Assembly (NCBI GenBank): GCA_049422085.1
Contig: JBMSOD010000008.1
Span: 1 to 33,430, forward strand
Reading direction: 5' to 3'
Origin: UBA4615 sp049422085
GTDB taxonomy: Bacteria; Pseudomonadota; Gammaproteobacteria; Burkholderiales; Burkholderiaceae_E
DNA length: 33,430 bases
The notes beneath the pieces are model-generated. The model was not told where the DNA came from, ran no database searches, and saw only the letters and a program-made list of their open reading frames with translations. A program made the position numbers and the translations under genes. Shown here piece after piece: positions 17,002 to 24,869 of the stretch. The first letter of the stretch is position 1, and each line of letters opens with the position of its first letter.

Positions 17002-17611
17002 TACCGGCGGCACCCGTTCCGGGCCGGGCCAGGTCCGGATCATCGGAGGTCGCTGGAAGCGCACGCCGATTGCGGTCCCGGATCGCCCTGGTCTGAGGCC
17101 CACGCCTGACCGGGTGCGGGAGACATTGTTCAACTGGCTCGGACAGGACCTCGCCGGCTGGCGTGTCCTTGATCTGTTCTCGGGCACGGGGGCCCTGGGC
17201 ATGGAGGCCGCCTCCAGGGGGGCTGCGCAGGTGGTGATGGTCGAGCGCGATCCGGCGCTCGTGCGCGCCCAGCGTGACCTGTGCGAACGCCTCGATGCAA
17301 TGGCCGTGTCCTGCATCCAGGCCGATGTCCTGCACTGGCTGGCCCGCCCAGGCTCAGGCGCCGAGGTCTTTGATCTGATCCTGCTCGACCCGCCCTTCGG
17401 CGGCATTGAATTGATGCGAGCGTTGCCTGATGCGATCGGGCGGCTGTCCTCTCACGGACTGCTTTACCTGGAGTGGGGTGCGCCGCTGACGCTGACCTCG
17501 CCGCCCCTGGCCGAGTGCGAGGCACTTTCGGGCTTCGAGATGCATCGAAGCGGCCGGGCCGGTCAGGTTCATTATCATCTGCTGCGACGCGCCCTTCCGG
17601 GTGCGTCCTGA
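16979..17611 (+). CDS. rsmD: 16S rRNA (guanine(966)-N(2))-methyltransferase RsmD
   Basis: RsmD methylates N2 of G966 in 16S rRNA of the assembled small subunit, using S-adenosylmethionine. The 210-residue product has the family order: VRIIGGRWKRTPI near 19-31, RPTPDRVRETLFNWL, the SAM-binding loop LDLFSGTGALGMEA (64-77), an acidic motif II (VERD) and the catalytic LLDPPF (134-139). The GTG at 16979 lies inside the preceding M16 gene, and I see no alternative start before the conserved VRIIGG. The first 18 residues are therefore a Pro/Arg/Gly-rich extension not needed by the family. The rsmD-coaD-ferredoxin order is common in beta- and gammaproteobacteria. Confidence 0.95.
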   Translation: MPARPRPDTGGTRSGPGQVRIIGGRWKRTPIAVPDRPGLRPTPDRVRETLFNWLGQDLAGWRVLDLFSGTGALGMEAASRGAAQVVMVERDPALVRAQRDLCERLDAMAVSCIQADVLHWLARPGSGAEVFDLILLDPPFGGIELMRALPDAIGRLSSHGLLYLEWGAPLTLTSPPLAECEALSGFEMHRSGRAGQVHYHLLRRALPGAS

Positions 17612-17630
17612 ACCGTTCGCAGGAGCATCC

Positions 17631-18143
17631 ATGGTCACAGCGATTTATCCAGGAACCTTCGACCCCTTCACCCGGGGCCATGAGGACATCATGCGCCGTT
17701 CGGCGACCATCTTTGGTCGGGTGATCCTGGGTGTGGCCGACAGCCGGGCCAAGAATCCGATCTTCACCCAGGCCGAGCGGGTGGCGCTCGCAGCCGAGGC
17801 CCTGGCCGACGTGCCCAATGTCGAGGTGATCGGGTTTTCAAGCCTGCTGCGCGACTTTGTCCGCGAACAGGATGCGCGCGTGATCGTGCGCGGCATCCGG
17901 TCGGTGGCCGACTATGAATACGAGTTCCAGATGACCGGCATGAATCGCTATCTCATGCCTGATGTTGAAACCATCTTCATGACGCCAACCGAGCAGCATC
18001 TGTTCATCTCGGGCACCCTGGTGCGTGAGATTGCCCTCTTTGGGGGGGATGTGGGTCGATTTGTGCCGGCCAGCGTGGTCCCCCACATCAATCGCAAGAT
18101 TGCCGAACGCAAGGCCCAGGCGGCGACGCAGGGCAAGGCCTGA
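17631..18143 (+). CDS. coaD: Phosphopantetheine adenylyltransferase
   Basis: CoaD transfers AMP from ATP to 4'-phosphopantetheine, the penultimate step of coenzyme A synthesis. The 170-residue protein opens with the nucleotidyltransferase signature YPGTFDPFTRGHEDI (the T/H-x-G-H motif with H17) and ends with the second ATP motif FISGTLVREIA. The latter is normally ISSTLVR, so the second Ser is Gly here, a mild deviation. The pantetheine-site block RGIRSVADYEYEFQM is intact. The ATG at 17631 is fixed by AGGAG at 17621-17625. It lies 19 bases after rsmD and 8 bases before the ferredoxin gene, so the three are probably cotranscribed. Confidence 0.97.
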   Translation: MVTAIYPGTFDPFTRGHEDIMRRSATIFGRVILGVADSRAKNPIFTQAERVALAAEALADVPNVEVIGFSSLLRDFVREQDARVIVRGIRSVADYEYEFQMTGMNRYLMPDVETIFMTPTEQHLFISGTLVREIALFGGDVGRFVPASVVPHINRKIAERKAQAATQGKA

Positions 18144-18151
18144 GGGCAGCC

Positions 18152-18403
18152 ATGGCCCTGATGATCACCGATGCCTGCATCAACTGTGATGTCTGCGAAC
18201 CGGAGTGCCCGAATCAGGCGATCTCGATGGGCCCGGAGATCTATCAGATCGACCCCGATCGATGCACCGAGTGCGTGGGCCACTTCGATGAACCCCAGTG
18301 CCGACAGGTCTGCCCGGTCGACTGCATTCCGGTGGACCCGCAGCGCATCGAAAGCCCTGAGCAGCTGATGCGGCGCTATCGGCGTCTGGTTGGCGCCGAT
18401 TGA
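18152..18403 (+). CDS. YfhL-type 2[4Fe-4S] ferredoxin
   Basis: The 83-residue protein has two ferredoxin cluster motifs: C9-x2-C12-x2-C15-x3-C19-P, then C38-x2-C41-x8-C50-x3-C54-P with an additional C58. The eight-residue insert in the second motif and the C-terminal helix (PEQLMRRYRRLVG) are typical of the YfhL/Alvin ferredoxin subgroup, which has low redox potential. It should be a cytoplasmic electron carrier; its partner is not established. It starts 8 bases after coaD, a conserved neighbour. The annotation of the family is secure; the physiological role is not. Confidence 0.93.
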   Translation: MALMITDACINCDVCEPECPNQAISMGPEIYQIDPDRCTECVGHFDEPQCRQVCPVDCIPVDPQRIESPEQLMRRYRRLVGAD

Positions 18404-18422
18404 GCCCCGGACGATCGAAGGC

Positions 18423-18451
18423 CTGTCATCGTTAATTCATCGCTGCGTCAC
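18423..18451 (+). promoter_or_regulatory. Candidate Pho box (PhoB site) upstream of olsB
   Basis: CTGTCAT (18423-18429) matches the Pho-box half-site 7 of 7. At the required 11-base period follow AATTCAT (18434-18440) and GCGTCAC (18445-18451), each four of seven. The site lies 64 bases upstream of the olsB start in the 112-base gap after the ferredoxin gene. No good -10 hexamer is seen behind it (CAATCT at 18459-18464 is weak), so promoter geometry is uncertain. Confidence 0.5.
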
Positions 18452-18515
18452 TGCGGCGCAATCTGGGCGATCCAATCTCTCCTGCATTTGCAATGGCCTG
18501 GCAGGGGAGTACAGG

Positions 18516-19283
18516 ATGTCGGCAGTACTTGATGAGCGGATCACGCAGGGAATCTTGGCTCAAGCGGGCCATCTGGTCGCACGGATCGCCCGTACCGAGC
18601 AGGATGTTCATGCTGCCCAGCGCTTACGACGCGAGGTCTTCAGCCGCACTTACCGCGCGCGCCTGACGCCGACCTTCGATGGTCGTGAAGAAGACCGTTT
18701 CGACCCTCATTGCCGTCATCTGGTCGTGGAGGATACCCGGACCGGATGTGTGGTCGGGACCTATCGACTACTGATGCCCGAACAGGCCCGCGCGCTCGGT
18801 GCGTTCTACATGGATAGCGAGTTTTTCACTCAGCAACTGGACCCCTTGCGCGACCGGATTGTTGAACTGGGTCGGTCGTGTGTTCACCCGGATTATCGGA
18901 GTGGAGGCGTGATCATGCTGCTCTGGAGCGCGTTGGGCGAACTGTTTGCCAATGCCTCCAACCGCTGGCTGGCCGGCTGCGCGAGCGTGCCGATGGACGA
19001 CGGCGGACGCTACGCAGCAACCCTGTTTCGCCATCTGGCATCCAACTATCTGGCCGAAGAGGCGCTGCAGGTCCGCCCTAAGCGTCCTCTCGATCTTTCG
19101 CTGGCAGCCGACGAGGTTGCTGTTGTGATGCCGCCCCTGCTCAAGGGATATCTTCGCGCCGGGGCACGCCTTCTGGGAGCGCCCTGCATCGATGTCGATT
19201 TCAACTGCGCTGATTTTCCGGTCATGCTGCCATTGCAAGACCTGACGGGTCGGTACTCGAAGCGGTTCCTGAGCGGCCGATGA
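18516..19283 (+). CDS. olsB: L-ornithine N(alpha)-acyltransferase (OlsB)
   Basis: OlsB transfers a 3-hydroxyacyl chain from acyl carrier protein to the alpha-amino group of ornithine, making lyso-ornithine lipid, the first step of phosphate-free ornithine-lipid membranes. The 255-residue GNAT-like protein carries the family blocks LRREVFSRTYRARL, FDPHCRHLVVED, VVGTYRLL, FYMDSEF, IVELGRSCVHPDYRSG and LAGCASV. The ATG at 18516 has GGGGAG just upstream (about 18504-18509). The second enzyme, OlsA, is not in this window. A good Pho-box candidate precedes the gene, and ppx/ppk follow, so induction under phosphate limitation, as known for olsB in rhizobia, is inferred. It converges on ppx; the 79-base gap shows no clear terminator. 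Confidence 0.88.
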   Translation: MSAVLDERITQGILAQAGHLVARIARTEQDVHAAQRLRREVFSRTYRARLTPTFDGREEDRFDPHCRHLVVEDTRTGCVVGTYRLLMPEQARALGAFYMDSEFFTQQLDPLRDRIVELGRSCVHPDYRSGGVIMLLWSALGELFANASNRWLAGCASVPMDDGGRYAATLFRHLASNYLAEEALQVRPKRPLDLSLAADEVAVVMPPLLKGYLRAGARLLGAPCIDVDFNCADFPVMLPLQDLTGRYSKRFLSGR

Positions 19284-19362
19284 ACGTTCTTGGGCGCGGT
19301 TCGTTGACACCCGGGCAAGCCCTGAGGGATTGAAGGATCTGACCCCTGCCGGGCTGGTCTCC

Positions 19363-20886
19363 TCAGATCATGCGCAGCGTGAGCGTCCACGGACCAGCGC
19401 GCGTCCACTCCGCAGCCTCCTGTTCAAGCGACTGCCGCGTGAGCGGGTGCGCGTCCAGCCAGGCCTGACCGAGGTCCAGGCGCGGGCCCTGAGGCTTCAT
19501 TTTGAGTCGCATGTCTGGGGCGTGAATGCCATCACGACGTCGATGAAAGATGATCGCCAGACGAAGGCAGAGCATGCGGACCCAGTCCTGCGGATCCGTG
19601 ATCCTGCTCCGCATCTTGGTCAGCCCGCCACTCTGGCCCAGCACCAGCAGTGCAAGAGCCTGCTGCTCGGCTTCCGAGAATCCCGGCATGTCGCAATGGG
19701 CCAGGATGTAGTTCCCATGCTTGTGGAAATCGGAGTGACCAATGCTGAGTCCGATTTCGGACAGCTGAGCCGCCCATTGAAGTTGCTGACGCCTGGCCTG
19801 CAGATCTTCGTTCTGCGTTGTGTCGTCCGGCGCCTGCTGCGCAGGCGGACTGATCTGGTCGTATAGCGTCGTTGCGAGGGCAGCGACCGCGTCCCCGTGA
19901 GCCGCATCGAGTTGATGTCGGCGGATCATCTGCGCCACCGTGACCGCGCGCATGTCTTCGCCACTGGAGCGGCCCAGCAGGTCGTAGAGCACACCCTCGC
20001 GCAGCGCGCCATCGCAGTAGGACAGGGCAGTGATGCCGAATTCCTCGAAGAGGGCGCTCATCATCGCCAGGCCTCCGGCGATGACGGGGCGGCGATCAGC
20101 CTTCAGTCCTTCGAGTTTCACACGGTCGATATGCCCTGCCTTGAGCAGCAGGGCCTCGAGCTCCGCGAGTCTTTCTGTGCTCAGTACATCCTCGCCGAAG
20201 TCGGCCTGCATGATGGCCCAGAAGGCCTTGGCCGATCCTGAGGTGCCGATGGCGCTTTTCCAGCCCGCAGCCCGATAGCGGGCCGCAAGCGGGGAAATCG
20301 CATCCCGGCACATCAACTGCGCCTGCTGGTAGCGGTCGCGATCGACCTGACCCTCTGGGAAAAACCGCTGGGTGAGGTTGACACAGCCCAGAGGAATGGA
20401 TTCAAGCAGCTGGCTGCTGTAGTCGGTACCGACGATGCATTCGGTGGAGCCACCGCCGATGTCGATGACCAGCCTGGACTGACCGTCAGCCGGCAGGCTG
20501 TGGGCGGCGCCGAGATAGATCAGCCGCGCCTCCTCACGTCCGGCGATCACCTCGATCGGAAAGCCCAGCGCCTCGCGGGCCCGGCCGAGGAACTCGGTGG
20601 CGTTGCGGGCGACCCGGAAGGTGTTGGTGGCCACCGCCCGAACCCGGTCGGGATGAAAGGCCCGCAGTCGCTCGCCAAAGCGCTGCAGTGTGGTCAGCGC
20701 CCTCTCCTGGGCGCTGTCGGACAGCACGCCGCTTTCATTCAGCCCGGCGGCAAGGCGAACCGTTTCCTTGAGCTGGTCAATCGGCAGGATCTGGTCGCCA
20801 ACCGGGCTGGATTCAATCCGGCCGATGATCAGGCGAAAGCTGTTCGATCCGAGATCGACAGCAGCAAGTTGAGCGCGAGAGGACAT
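19363..20886 (-). CDS. ppx: Exopolyphosphatase (Ppx/GppA family)
   Basis: Ppx releases terminal phosphate from inorganic polyphosphate; the family also includes pppGpp phosphatase. From the ATG at 20886 it is 507 residues, near the usual length. The ASKHA-type fold shows the phosphate-1 loop AAVDLGSNSFRLIIGR at the start, the catalytic-region GREEARLIYLGAA and the phosphate-2 loop LVIDIGGGSTECIVG. The C-terminal HD-like half (RRHQLDAAHGDAVAALA, later IGHSDFHKHGNYIL) is present, which suits Ppx. Codons ATG at 20892 and 20895 are alternatives; none has a clear Shine-Dalgarno. It diverges from ppk, unlike the E. coli ppk-ppx operon. Confidence 0.92.
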   Translation of the reverse strand: MSSRAQLAAVDLGSNSFRLIIGRIESSPVGDQILPIDQLKETVRLAAGLNESGVLSDSAQERALTTLQRFGERLRAFHPDRVRAVATNTFRVARNATEFLGRAREALGFPIEVIAGREEARLIYLGAAHSLPADGQSRLVIDIGGGSTECIVGTDYSSQLLESIPLGCVNLTQRFFPEGQVDRDRYQQAQLMCRDAISPLAARYRAAGWKSAIGTSGSAKAFWAIMQADFGEDVLSTERLAELEALLLKAGHIDRVKLEGLKADRRPVIAGGLAMMSALFEEFGITALSYCDGALREGVLYDLLGRSSGEDMRAVTVAQMIRRHQLDAAHGDAVAALATTLYDQISPPAQQAPDDTTQNEDLQARRQQLQWAAQLSEIGLSIGHSDFHKHGNYILAHCDMPGFSEAEQQALALLVLGQSGGLTKMRSRITDPQDWVRMLCLRLAIIFHRRRDGIHAPDMRLKMKPQGPRLDLGQAWLDAHPLTRQSLEQEAAEWTRAGPWTLTLRMI

Positions 20887-20909
20887 TTTCATCATTTTGC
20901 AGCAATCAT

Positions 20910-20927
20910 CTGACCATACTGTGACGG
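20910..20927 (-). promoter_or_regulatory. Weak candidate Pho box between ppx and ppk
   Basis: On the minus strand CCGTCAC (5/7) and TGGTCAG (4/7) share a GTCA core at an 11-base period, pointing towards ppx. A CAAAAT hexamer (plus 20894-20899) follows at the 10-base distance used in E. coli. That would put the transcript start almost at the ppx ATG (20886), so the mRNA would be leaderless or the site fortuitous. Confidence 0.3.
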
Positions 20928-20962
20928 GGACCCCTATTCCCGCCTTGCCCTCCTTCGATCGG

Positions 20963-23026
20963 ATGATGTCCTTGGCTCCTGCCGCGCCCCTCTTTCTCAA
21001 CCGCGAACTGGGCATGCTCGCCTTCAATGAGCGCGTGCTTGCTCAGGCCGAAGACGAGGCGCTACCGCTGCTCGAGCGGCTGCGTTACCTCACCATCGTG
21101 AGCAACAACCTTGATGAGCTGTTCGAGGTGAGGGTGGCTGAGCTCAAGGAGCTGATGCACGCGGATCCCATGACGCCGCTCGATTCCGGACCGGTGTCCG
21201 AGGCGCTGGAGTCAGTCGCCAGCCGCGCCCGTCAGCTGGTCGAGCGTCAGTACGGATTGCTCAATCAGGTGCTGCTGCCGGCGCTGGAAGCCGAGGGCAT
21301 CCGTATTCTCATGAGTACCGATTGGTCCGAGCGCCAGCGCGCCTGGGCCGAAAAGGTCTTTCTTGAGCAGATCGAGCCTCTGCTCACACCGATCGCACTG
21401 GATCCGGCGCATCCTTTTCCTCGCATCCTCAACAAGAGTCTGAACTTCGTGATCGAACTCGAGGGCACCGATGCCTTCGGACGCGAGGCCGACATTGTCA
21501 TCCTGCAGGCGCCTCGCGTCCTGCCTCGGGTGATCCGGGTGCCGAAGTCCATCGGAGCAGCCCCTCACGCCATGATGTTGCTGACCTCGGTCATGACCGG
21601 TTTTGTCGACCGGCTTTTCCCGGGTCTGACCGTGAAGTCGGTGAACCAGTTCCGGGTCACCCGCAACAGTGAGCTCTTCGTCGATGAGGAAGAAATCACG
21701 GACCTTCGGCAGGCCCTGCATACCGAGTTGTCGCAGCGTCAATACGGTGACGAGGTCCGTCTGGAAGTTTCTGCGGGTATCGGCGACCGGGTCCTGCAGC
21801 GCCTGCTTCGGGAGTTCGACCTGGAGATGCAGGACTGCTATCGGGTGGACGGCCCGGTCAATCTGGTGCGCCTGCAGCAGGTCATCGATCTGGTCGACCG
21901 GCCCGGGCTGAAGTTTCCCGCCTTTGAGCCTGCCATTCCATTGGCCTTGCGGGGGACAGACCTCTTTGCGGCCATCCGCCGGCAGGACATCCTGCTGCAC
22001 CATCCTTACGAATCCTTTGCTCCGGTCACCGAGTTCCTGAAAAGCGCCGCCATCGATCCCCAGGTGGTGGCGATCAAGCAGACCATCTATCGCACCGGAT
22101 CCGACTCCGTGTTGATGGAGTCACTGGTGGCCGCGGCCCGGGCAGGCAAGGAAGTCACGGTGGTGCTTGAACTGATGGCCCGCTTTGATGAAGAGGCCAA
22201 TATCAACTGGGCGCGCCAACTGGAGGAGGTCGGCGCGCATGTGATCTATGGCGTGGTCGGTCACAAGACCCACGCCAAGATGACGCTGCTGATGCGTCGC
22301 GAGAAGGGCAGCCTCAGGCGCTACGCTCATCTGGGAACCGGCAACTACCATCCTCGCACCGCACGGCTGTATGAGGATTTCGGCATGTTTACTGCCGATG
22401 TCGACATCTGCACCGATGTCCATGAGGTCTTCCGGCGCCTGACCGGAACCGGGCAGGCCGGCCCCCTGCGTTGCCTGCTGCAGGCGCCCTTCACGTTGGC
22501 AGACCATTTGCTCCGGGCGATTGCGCGCGAGACCGAGATCGCGCGGGCCGGACGCAAGGCCACCATCGCGGCCAAGGTCAATGCGCTGCTCGAACCCAAG
22601 GTGATCAAGGCGCTGTATCGAGCCAGTCAGGCGGGCGTGCGCATTGACCTGATCGTGCGCGGCGTGTGCGCGCTGCGGCCAGGCGTGCCCGGCTTGTCCG
22701 AGAACATCCGGGTACGGTCGATCGTGGGTCGCTTCCTGGAGCACAGCCGCATCTATCACTTCCATGCCGATGGGGCCAGCGAGGTCTGGTTGGCTTCGGC
22801 CGACTGGATGGGGCGCAATCTGTATCGACGCGTCGAGGTGGCCTTCCCGGTACGGGATCGACGCCTGAAGGCCCGTGTGCTGTCCGAAGGGATTGCCGTC
22901 CATCTGCGCGATAACACCATGGCCTGGACCATGGACGATCAGGGCGCCTACACACGTAGGCGCCCCCGTGGCGGCCGACGCATCGTCTCTCAGCAGGTGT
23001 TGCTCGAAAAACTGTCCTCGGTCTGA
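20963..23026 (+). CDS. ppk: Polyphosphate kinase 1
   Basis: PPK1 reversibly polymerises the gamma-phosphate of ATP into polyphosphate at the membrane. From the ATG at 20963 the protein is 687 residues, the normal length. It opens with LFLNRELGMLAFNERVL and LTIVSNNLDELFEVRVAELK of the N-terminal domain. The phospholipase-D-like catalytic half has KQTIYRTG, VVLELMARFDEEANINWA and the autophosphorylated histidine H437 in THAKM; a second conserved His lies in LEHSRIYHFH. The frame is open to a TTG at 20897, but the extra 22 residues are not conserved in style and would cover the candidate Pho box, so the ATG is preferred. No Shine-Dalgarno is evident. It is divergent from ppx. Confidence 0.96.
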   Translation: MMSLAPAAPLFLNRELGMLAFNERVLAQAEDEALPLLERLRYLTIVSNNLDELFEVRVAELKELMHADPMTPLDSGPVSEALESVASRARQLVERQYGLLNQVLLPALEAEGIRILMSTDWSERQRAWAEKVFLEQIEPLLTPIALDPAHPFPRILNKSLNFVIELEGTDAFGREADIVILQAPRVLPRVIRVPKSIGAAPHAMMLLTSVMTGFVDRLFPGLTVKSVNQFRVTRNSELFVDEEEITDLRQALHTELSQRQYGDEVRLEVSAGIGDRVLQRLLREFDLEMQDCYRVDGPVNLVRLQQVIDLVDRPGLKFPAFEPAIPLALRGTDLFAAIRRQDILLHHPYESFAPVTEFLKSAAIDPQVVAIKQTIYRTGSDSVLMESLVAAARAGKEVTVVLELMARFDEEANINWARQLEEVGAHVIYGVVGHKTHAKMTLLMRREKGSLRRYAHLGTGNYHPRTARLYEDFGMFTADVDICTDVHEVFRRLTGTGQAGPLRCLLQAPFTLADHLLRAIARETEIARAGRKATIAAKVNALLEPKVIKALYRASQAGVRIDLIVRGVCALRPGVPGLSENIRVRSIVGRFLEHSRIYHFHADGASEVWLASADWMGRNLYRRVEVAFPVRDRRLKARVLSEGIAVHLRDNTMAWTMDDQGAYTRRRPRGGRRIVSQQVLLEKLSSV

Positions 23027-23065
23027 ACCGGGAGGAGCCCGTCCTGCAAGTGCGGCTCGGCAGGG

Positions 23066-23170
23066 GCGACCTGGCCGAGGGCGAGCTGGCACAGGGCGAG
23101 CTGGCACAGGGCGAGCTGGCACAGGGCGAGCTGGCACAGGGCAAGCTGGCGTAGGGTGACCTGGCGTAGG
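23066..23170. repeat. 15-bp tandem repeat, seven units
   Basis: Seven consecutive 15-base units of GCGAGCTGGCACAGG occupy the space between ppk and the ThDP-enzyme gene. Units two to five (23081-23140) are identical; the first and the last two carry two to four changes. A decayed eighth copy follows. The array is outside the ppk frame and contains stops in the frame that would read the repeat as a GELAQ pentapeptide, so I treat it as non-coding. The 225 bases between the two genes hold nothing else evident apart from the ribosome site of the next gene. Confidence 0.9.
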
Positions 23171-23251
23171 GCGACCCTGGTCAGATTCGGCACAGCCGAC
23201 GCCCGGTGCGGAGTATCCTTGCGCCAAGAACAAATTCGAGGAGACCTGCTC

Positions 23252-24808
23252 ATGAACGGCGCTGAAACCCTGGTCCGCACCCTGCTCTCCGAGGGCATCG
23301 AGGTGTGTTTCACCAATCCTGGCACCTCCGAGATGCACTTCGTGGCGGCACTGGATCGCATCGAGGGCATGCGCTGTGTGCTGGGGCTGTTCGAGGGGGT
23401 GGTCACGGGAGCCGCAGACGGCTACTGGCGCATGAAGCAGTCGCCGGCCTCCACCCTGCTGCATCTGGGCCCGGGTCTGGCCAATGGCCTGGCCAATCTG
23501 CACAACGCCAAGAAGGCCCGATCGGGCATCGTGAATGTGGTCGGCGAACATGCCCTGCCGCATGTGGCGCTTGATGCACCGCTCACCAGCGATATTGAGG
23601 GCGTGGCCCGGCCGATGTCGCAATGGGTGCACACCATCGGTTCATCCGTGGGCGTGCAGGCAGCCACACGCAATGCAGTCCAGGCCGCGAGCACGCCTCC
23701 AGGCAAGATCGCCACGCTGGTGCTGCCCGCCGACTGCGCCTGGGGGGAGGTGCCGGCATCGCAGCGCGATACCGGCCCGATCGAGCGTCTGGGGCGCTCT
23801 GCTGCCGATGCATCCGATCTTGCCGCGGCCGTCGACGTGCTGCGCTCGGGCGAACCGACCGTGATCCTGATGGGCGATGTAGCCGTGCATGCCCAGGGCC
23901 TCGAGATGGCCGGGCGGATTGCCGCGGCCACCGGCTGCGCCCTCATGACCGAATTCACCACGGCGCGCACCCAGCGTGGCGCGGGGCGGGTCAATGCGCC
24001 GCGCGTGCCTTATGTGCCCGACGCCGCCATGGCTGCGCTCAAGCCTTATCGCAACCTGCTGCTGGTGGGCTGCGAGGAGCCGGTGTCGTTCTTTGCCTAT
24101 CCAGGCAAGCGGGGCCGCCAGTCGCCCCCGGGCTGTCGCATCCTGCGGGTGGCGCATCCGGGTGAAGATGTGGTGGGCGCCCTTGAGGCTCTGGCCGACG
24201 CCCTGGGTGCGCGGACCAAGGTACCGACCGGTGTTGGCGAGCTGTCCTTGCCAGCCCTGCCGGAAGGTCCGATGTCCGTTGAGGGCATGGGTCAGGTCAT
24301 CGCGGCCTGCATTCCGGAACAGGCGATCGTGATCGATGAGTCGGTCACCGGAGGGCGCGCCCTGGGGCCACTCACCGCGCGGGCCCGGCCGCATGACTTC
24401 CTGACCTCCTGCGGCGGCGCCATCGGCTTTGGTCTGCCTCAGGCCATCGGCGCGGCGATTGCGGCGCCCGATCGCAAGGTGCTGGTGCTTGAAGGCGATG
24501 GCAGCGCCATGTACACCATCCAGTCGCTCTGGACCATGGCCCGCGAAAACCTCGACATCACCGTGCTGATCTTTGCAAACCGCGCCTACCGCATCCTGCA
24601 GGGCGAGTTTGCAGGCGTGGGTGCAGGCACGCCCGGGCCACGCGCCAATCACATGCTCAACCTCGATCGCCCGGACCTGGACTTCACCAGCATGGCCCGC
24701 GGCATGGGCGTGCCGGCCGCCAAGGCGACCACGCTGGGCGAGTTGGCCCGGGAACTTCAGCGTGGCCTTGCCACGCCCGGGCCCTGCCTGATCGAAGCGG
24801 TGCTCTGA
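23252..24808 (+). CDS. ThDP-dependent enzyme, acetolactate synthase/benzoylformate decarboxylase-like
   Basis: The product is 518 residues, fixed by GAGGAGA about 7 bases before the ATG at 23252. All three ThDP-enzyme domains are visible: an N-terminal PYR domain with TNPGTSEMHF and the cofactor-activating glutamate E48 in GLFEGVVTGAADGYWR, a middle domain (VILMGDVAVHAQGLEMAGRIA), and a PP domain with GDG at 415-417 followed after 25 residues by N443, the magnesium/diphosphate motif. The chain is shorter than acetolactate synthases (about 560-590) and no regulatory small subunit lies nearby. A stand-alone 2-oxo-acid decarboxylase or carboligase is therefore likelier than IlvB. It has no signal peptide. 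It lies next to, but on the opposite strand from, the catabolic cluster; a metabolic link is only inferred. Confidence 0.85.
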   Translation: MNGAETLVRTLLSEGIEVCFTNPGTSEMHFVAALDRIEGMRCVLGLFEGVVTGAADGYWRMKQSPASTLLHLGPGLANGLANLHNAKKARSGIVNVVGEHALPHVALDAPLTSDIEGVARPMSQWVHTIGSSVGVQAATRNAVQAASTPPGKIATLVLPADCAWGEVPASQRDTGPIERLGRSAADASDLAAAVDVLRSGEPTVILMGDVAVHAQGLEMAGRIAAATGCALMTEFTTARTQRGAGRVNAPRVPYVPDAAMAALKPYRNLLLVGCEEPVSFFAYPGKRGRQSPPGCRILRVAHPGEDVVGALEALADALGARTKVPTGVGELSLPALPEGPMSVEGMGQVIAACIPEQAIVIDESVTGGRALGPLTARARPHDFLTSCGGAIGFGLPQAIGAAIAAPDRKVLVLEGDGSAMYTIQSLWTMARENLDITVLIFANRAYRILQGEFAGVGAGTPGPRANHMLNLDRPDLDFTSMARGMGVPAAKATTLGELARELQRGLATPGPCLIEAVL

Positions 24809-24830
24809 GCCGCGCTGCTGCAGCCCCGGC

Positions 24831-24845
24831 CCCGGCCTTGCCGGG
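24831..24845. terminator. GC-rich hairpin between convergent genes
   Basis: CCCGGC (24831-24836), loop CTT, GCCGGG (24840-24845) form a perfect 6-bp stem in the 61-base gap between the convergent ThDP-enzyme and binding-protein genes. There is no T-tract on either strand, so an intrinsic terminator is only a weak suggestion based on its location. Confidence 0.3.
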
Positions 24846-24869
24846 CGGGTCCGCAGCGGCTTTCGCGGG

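Noticed and set aside
19284..19362. Search for a terminator between convergent olsB and ppx
   Set aside because: CCCGG/CCGGG copies are too far apart to form a convincing stem and no T-tract is present.
22121..23632. Minus-strand frame of 503 codons with a repetitive Pro-Val-Ala-Arg stretch
   Set aside because: It lies antisense to ppk and the ThDP enzyme; the repeat in its product is only the 15-bp tandem array read in another frame.
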